The notes under the pieces: model-generated
What the model was told of the DNA's origin: nothing
The model's input: the letters and a program-made list of their open reading frames with translations, nothing else
Database searches by the model: none
Made by a program: the position numbers and the translations under genes
Origin: an uncultured Porphyromonadaceae bacterium
GTDB lineage: Bacteria; Bacteroidota; Bacteroidia; Bacteroidales; Muribaculaceae
Direction: 5' to 3'
DNA: 18,588 nucleotides
NCBI GenBank assembly: GCA_900551515.1
Contig: URWH01000011.1
Location: forward strand, 1 to 18,588
Shown: piece by piece, positions 16,008 to 18,588 of the stretch
Position numbering within the stretch: the first letter of the stretch is position 1
How the letters are laid out: every line of letters begins with the position of its first letter

Positions 16008-16274
16008 TCATTTCTTGTTGCCGGCGTGGCCGCGGAAGGTACGTGTCGGGGCGAATTCGCCGAGCTTGTGTCCCACCATATTTTCGGTCACGTAGACAGG
16101 AATGAATTTGTTTCCATTGTGCACAGCGAAAGTGTGGCCAACGAATTCGGGAGCAATCATAGATGCGCGGCTCCACGTCTTGATGACGGATTTTTTACCG
16201 CTTGCTTCCATCGCTTCGACCTTTTTTTCGAGCTTAACGCTGATGAACGGGCCTTTTTTTAATGAACGACTCAT
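16008..16274 (-). CDS. rpsS: 30S ribosomal protein S19 (uS19)
   Basis: An 88-residue protein of the 30S head that pairs with S13 near the A site. It starts [20 protein letters not shown] and has [20 protein letters not shown] and [20 protein letters not shown], all diagnostic. Length is typical. It lies 21 nt after rplB. Confidence 0.98.
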   Translation of the reverse strand: MSRSLKKGPFISVKLEKKVEAMEASGKKSVIKTWSRASMIAPEFVGHTFAVHNGNKFIPVYVTENMVGHKLGEFAPTRTFRGHAGNKK

Positions 16275-16295
16275 AAGTTTGCTTAATTAATCAGA

Positions 16296-17123
16296 TTACT
16301 TTTTTCTTCTTTCAATGATGTACTTCGAAGAATTTTTCTTCGGTGCACGAGTCTTGAGACCCTTTGAGTAGAGGCCTTTGCGTGAGCGGGGATGACCGCC
16401 GGAGGCGCGGCCTTCGCCACCACCCATGGGGTGATCGACAGGGTTCATGACAACGCCGCGGTTGCGCGGACGGCGGCCAAGCCAGCGTGAGCGGCCTGCT
16501 TTACCGGACTGTTCGAGCGAATGTTCGCTATTGCCTACGACGCCAACAGTGGCTTTGCAGGTTGCGAGCACTTTGCGGAGTTCACCTGAAGGTAATTTGA
16601 TAATTGCATAGTCTCCCTCGCGGGAAACGATCTGAGCGAATGTGCCGGCTGAGCGTGCCATGAAGGCACCCTGGCCGGGACGCAACTCGATGTTGTGGAT
16701 GAGCGTACCGACGGGGATCTTGTTGAGAGGAAGAGCGTTTCCGACTTCGGGAGCTGCGTCGGGGCCGCTCACAACAGTTGCGCCGACTTCTAAGCCGTTG
16801 GGTGCAATGATGTAAGCTTTTGCACCGTCGACATAGTAAAGCAGGGCTATACGGGCCGAGCGGTTCGGATCGTATTCGATGCTTTTTACCACGGCGGGTA
16901 CACCGTCTTTGTTTCTCTTAAAGTCTATGATACGGTACTTGCGTTTGTGGCCACCGCCCAGGTATCGGGAGGTGAGGTGGCCTTCGGCGTTGCGTCCGCC
17001 GCTGGCACGCTTACCGACTGTAAGAGATTTCTCCGGTGTAGTAGCAGTGATGGTACCTTTGAATACACCGATAACTTTGTGTCGTTGCCCGGGGGTGGTG
17101 GGCTTGAATTTTCTTACTGCCAT
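16296..17123 (-). CDS. rplB: 50S ribosomal protein L2 (uL2)
   Basis: A 275-residue core protein next to the peptidyl-transferase centre, required for subunit association. It shows [15 protein letters not shown], the OB-fold/SH3 core ([27 protein letters not shown]) and the C-terminal [19 protein letters not shown]. The histidine of DHP, equivalent to E. coli H229, is kept. The following PH is PM, which I recall as usual for Bacteroidota. It starts 6 nt after rplW. Confidence 0.98.
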   Translation of the reverse strand: MAVRKFKPTTPGQRHKVIGVFKGTITATTPEKSLTVGKRASGGRNAEGHLTSRYLGGGHKRKYRIIDFKRNKDGVPAVVKSIEYDPNRSARIALLYYVDGAKAYIIAPNGLEVGATVVSGPDAAPEVGNALPLNKIPVGTLIHNIELRPGQGAFMARSAGTFAQIVSREGDYAIIKLPSGELRKVLATCKATVGVVGNSEHSLEQSGKAGRSRWLGRRPRNRGVVMNPVDHPMGGGEGRASGGHPRSRKGLYSKGLKTRAPKKNSSKYIIERRKK

Positions 17124-17129
17124 TTTATG

Positions 17130-17420
17130 TTAGATGTTGCTAAAGAAGTCTATGGTCTGACCGTCGGCGACGTTTACAAAGGCTTTCTTCCACTGGGCTG
17201 TCTTGCCGCGAAGAAGGCCGGTGCGAGTCCAGCGAGATTTGTTCTTGCCGCGGACTACGGCTGTGTTGACGTTGACGACTTTTACACCGTAAGTTTGCTC
17301 TACGAGGGCCTTAATCTGGTATTTGTTTGCCTCGGGGGATACGCGGAAGGTGTATGTCCCGTGCTTTTCGGTAAGCTTGGTGGCCTTCTCGGTAATGATG
17401 GGTTTAATCATTATATCCAT
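17130..17420 (-). CDS. rplW: 50S ribosomal protein L23 (uL23)
   Basis: A 96-residue protein at the tunnel exit that docks trigger factor, SRP and the Sec translocon. It begins MDIMIKPIITEKATKLTEKH and has the family core YTFRVSPEANKYQIKALVEQ, TYGVKVVNVNT and a basic loop RGKNKSRWTRTGLLRGKTAQ. It has a strong Shine-Dalgarno sequence (AAGGAGG) overlapping the rplD stop codon, unlike most neighbours. It lies 12 nt after rplD and 6 nt before rplB. Confidence 0.98.
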   Translation of the reverse strand: MDIMIKPIITEKATKLTEKHGTYTFRVSPEANKYQIKALVEQTYGVKVVNVNTAVVRGKNKSRWTRTGLLRGKTAQWKKAFVNVADGQTIDFFSNI

Positions 17421-17427
17421 TGTTGTT

Positions 17428-17434
17428 CCTCCTT
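17428..17434 (-). promoter_or_regulatory. Strong Shine-Dalgarno sequence of rplW overlapping the rplD stop
   Basis: The minus strand reads TAAGGAGG, in which TAA is the rplD stop codon. The AAGGAGG element is seven bases before the rplW ATG (17418-17420). Confidence 0.8.
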
Positions 17435-18053
17435 AGAATTTGTTTACCGTCTCGAGCGAGCTTTCGGTAATGATGATTACGTTGTTGTTGAGCAGTGCGT
17501 AGGTGTTGACATCGCCGGCGCGGAGGATATTGACTCCGGGAACGTTGCGTGCCGACAGCGTCACATTGCGGTCGATGCCCGCATTGAGCACGAGTACCTT
17601 CTTGCCTTCAAAGTTGAGGGCCTTGGCTATCTTGACAAACTCTTTAGTCTTGGGAGCATCGATTTTGATGTCTTCGACCACGATGATCCGGCCGTCGGCT
17701 GCCTTGGCGGACAATGCGCTGCGACGTGCGAGGTCTTTCATCTTGGCATTAAGTTTGAAACGGTAGTCGCGAGGACGGGGACCGAATACGCGGCCGCCAC
17801 CTACGAGTACGGGCGAGTTGATATCACCGATACGCGAACCGCCGCCGCCTTTTTGTTTGTGCAGCTTACGCGTCGAGCCGGACACTTCGCTACGCTCTTT
17901 GGATTTATGTGTACCCTGACGTTGGTTGGCAAGATACTGTTTTACGGCGAGGTAGAGTACGTGCTCGTTGGGCTCTATCGCGAACACCTCGTCGTTGAGG
18001 ACTGCCTTACGACCGGTGTCTTTTCCTTCTTGGGTGTATATTGCGAGTTCCAT
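17433..18053 (-). CDS. rplD: 50S ribosomal protein L4 (uL4)
   Basis: A 206-residue protein with a globular domain and a long extended loop (about 45-95) reaching the exit-tunnel constriction; in E. coli it also represses the S10 operon. The start [20 protein letters not shown], the loop segment [16 protein letters not shown] (59-74) with [20 protein letters not shown], and the C-terminal fold ([28 protein letters not shown]) are all present. In the tunnel loop, QKGGGG stands where many L4 proteins read QKGTG. It starts two bases after the rplC stop, so translation is coupled. Confidence 0.98.
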   Translation of the reverse strand: MELAIYTQEGKDTGRKAVLNDEVFAIEPNEHVLYLAVKQYLANQRQGTHKSKERSEVSGSTRKLHKQKGGGGSRIGDINSPVLVGGGRVFGPRPRDYRFKLNAKMKDLARRSALSAKAADGRIIVVEDIKIDAPKTKEFVKIAKALNFEGKKVLVLNAGIDRNVTLSARNVPGVNILRAGDVNTYALLNNNVIIITESSLETVNKF

Positions 18054-18055
18054 TG

Positions 18056-18588
18056 TTATTTCTCGATTGAAATGATTGAACCTTTGCTTCCGGGAATGGA
18101 GCCCTTGAGCATTATAATATTGTGTTCGGGGATGATCTTGATGACCTGGAGGTTCTGAACCGTTACCTGACGGTTGCCCATCTGACCGGCCATACGCATT
18201 CCCTTGAAGACCTTGGCGGGATAGGAGCAGGCACCTACCGAACCGGGCGCGCGCAAGCGGTTGTGCTGGCCGTGTGTGGTTTGGCCGACGCCGCCGAAGC
18301 CGTGGCGCTTGACTACGCCTTGGTAGCCTTTACCTTTGCTGATGCCGACTACGTCAACGAAGTCGTTTTCGCTGAACAGTTCGGCGGTGATGGTGTCTCC
18401 GGCGCTGTATTGTCCTTCGAAACCCTTGAACTCGGCCAAGTATCGCTTGGGTGCTACACCGGCTTTCTTGAAGTGGCCCAATTCGGGAGCGGTGAGGTGT
18501 TTCTCCTTTTGTTCACCGAAACCGAGCTGTACGGCATCATAGCCGTCCTTAGCCACTGTCTTGACCTGTGTAACCACGCAAGGACCTA
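18056..18588 (-). CDS. rplC: 50S ribosomal protein L3 (uL3), 5' end outside window
   Basis: An assembly-initiator protein of the 50S subunit. The reading frame runs through the right edge: the first complete codons visible read [10 protein letters not shown], so roughly the first 30 residues lie beyond the window and the GTG near 18577 is an internal valine, not the start. Diagnostic segments are [40 protein letters not shown] and [20 protein letters not shown] followed by [15 protein letters not shown]. The stop is at 18056-18058, two bases before the rplD start. Confidence 0.97.
   Translation of the reverse strand, partial: GPCVVTQVKTVAKDGYDAVQLGFGEQKEKHLTAPELGHFKKAGVAPKRYLAEFKGFEGQYSAGDTITAELFSENDFVDVVGISKGKGYQGVVKRHGFGGVGQTTHGQHNRLRAPGSVGACSYPAKVFKGMRMAGQMGNRQVTVQNLQVIKIIPEHNIIMLKGSIPGSKGSIISIEK

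Noticed and set aside
16947..18158. 403-codon open frame on the plus strand across rplC-rplD-rplW-rplB
   Set aside because: It is antisense to four unmistakable ribosomal genes. Long antisense frames are common in strongly codon-biased genes, and its translation resembles no known protein. The same applies to the plus-strand frames at 14141-14779, 14794-15405 and 6566-7165.

Overview
The window is a chromosomal segment from a Bacteroidota bacterium, most likely of the order Bacteroidales. Four things point there: perfect TAnnTTTG-type -7 promoter boxes before eno and the gene after it; a near-absence of Shine-Dalgarno sequences; cysteine-free L36 and zinc-free S14 of the Bacteroidota type; and a gene for the enlarged HU-like DNA-binding family common in Bacteroidales. 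Genus cannot be settled from this sequence. All genes lie on the minus strand, so transcription runs from high to low coordinates.

Right and centre (about 3877-18588) hold one nearly continuous ribosomal-protein superoperon equivalent to S10-spc-alpha. In transcription order: rplC (5' end outside the window), rplD, rplW, rplB, rpsS, rplV, rpsC, rplP, rpmC, rpsQ, rplN, rplX, rplE, rpsN, rpsH, rplF, rplR, rpsE, rpmD, rplO, secY, map, infA, rpmJ, rpsM, rpsK, rpsD, rpoA, rplQ. Most gaps are 2-43 nt. Two are much larger: 122 nt before rpsH (S8) and 238 nt before rpsD (S4). Both precede genes for rRNA-binding proteins that autoregulate operons in other bacteria, so these spacers are the best candidates for regulatory RNA inside the operon. 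The genes supply ribosomal subunits, the SecY translocon, methionine aminopeptidase, IF-1 and the RNA polymerase alpha subunit: the core of translation, co-translational export and transcription.

The 339-nt spacer after rplQ (3538-3876) is GC-rich and full of dyads (terminator-like hairpins) on the rplQ side, and AT-rich with a TATCTTTG promoter box on the eno side. Enolase (2257-3537) follows as its own unit and ends in a very clear terminator (2199-2226).

The left end (1-2256) is the accessory part. It carries a small HU-like protein with a C-terminal winged-helix-like domain (1262-1879) and a NudC-type NADH pyrophosphatase (338-1144), separated by an imperfect inverted repeat with G/C-homopolymer ends. 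Upstream of the HU-like gene lies the most striking structure in the window. It is a 112-bp dyad-symmetric array of six half-sites (core ATCGTCC / GGACGAT), three direct then three inverted, at an exact 22-bp period about 2033.5. I read it as a candidate operator or nucleoprotein array for the HU-like protein; if transcribed, it would form a very long leader hairpin. The first 337 bases have no gene I can support but contain a nested hairpin element.
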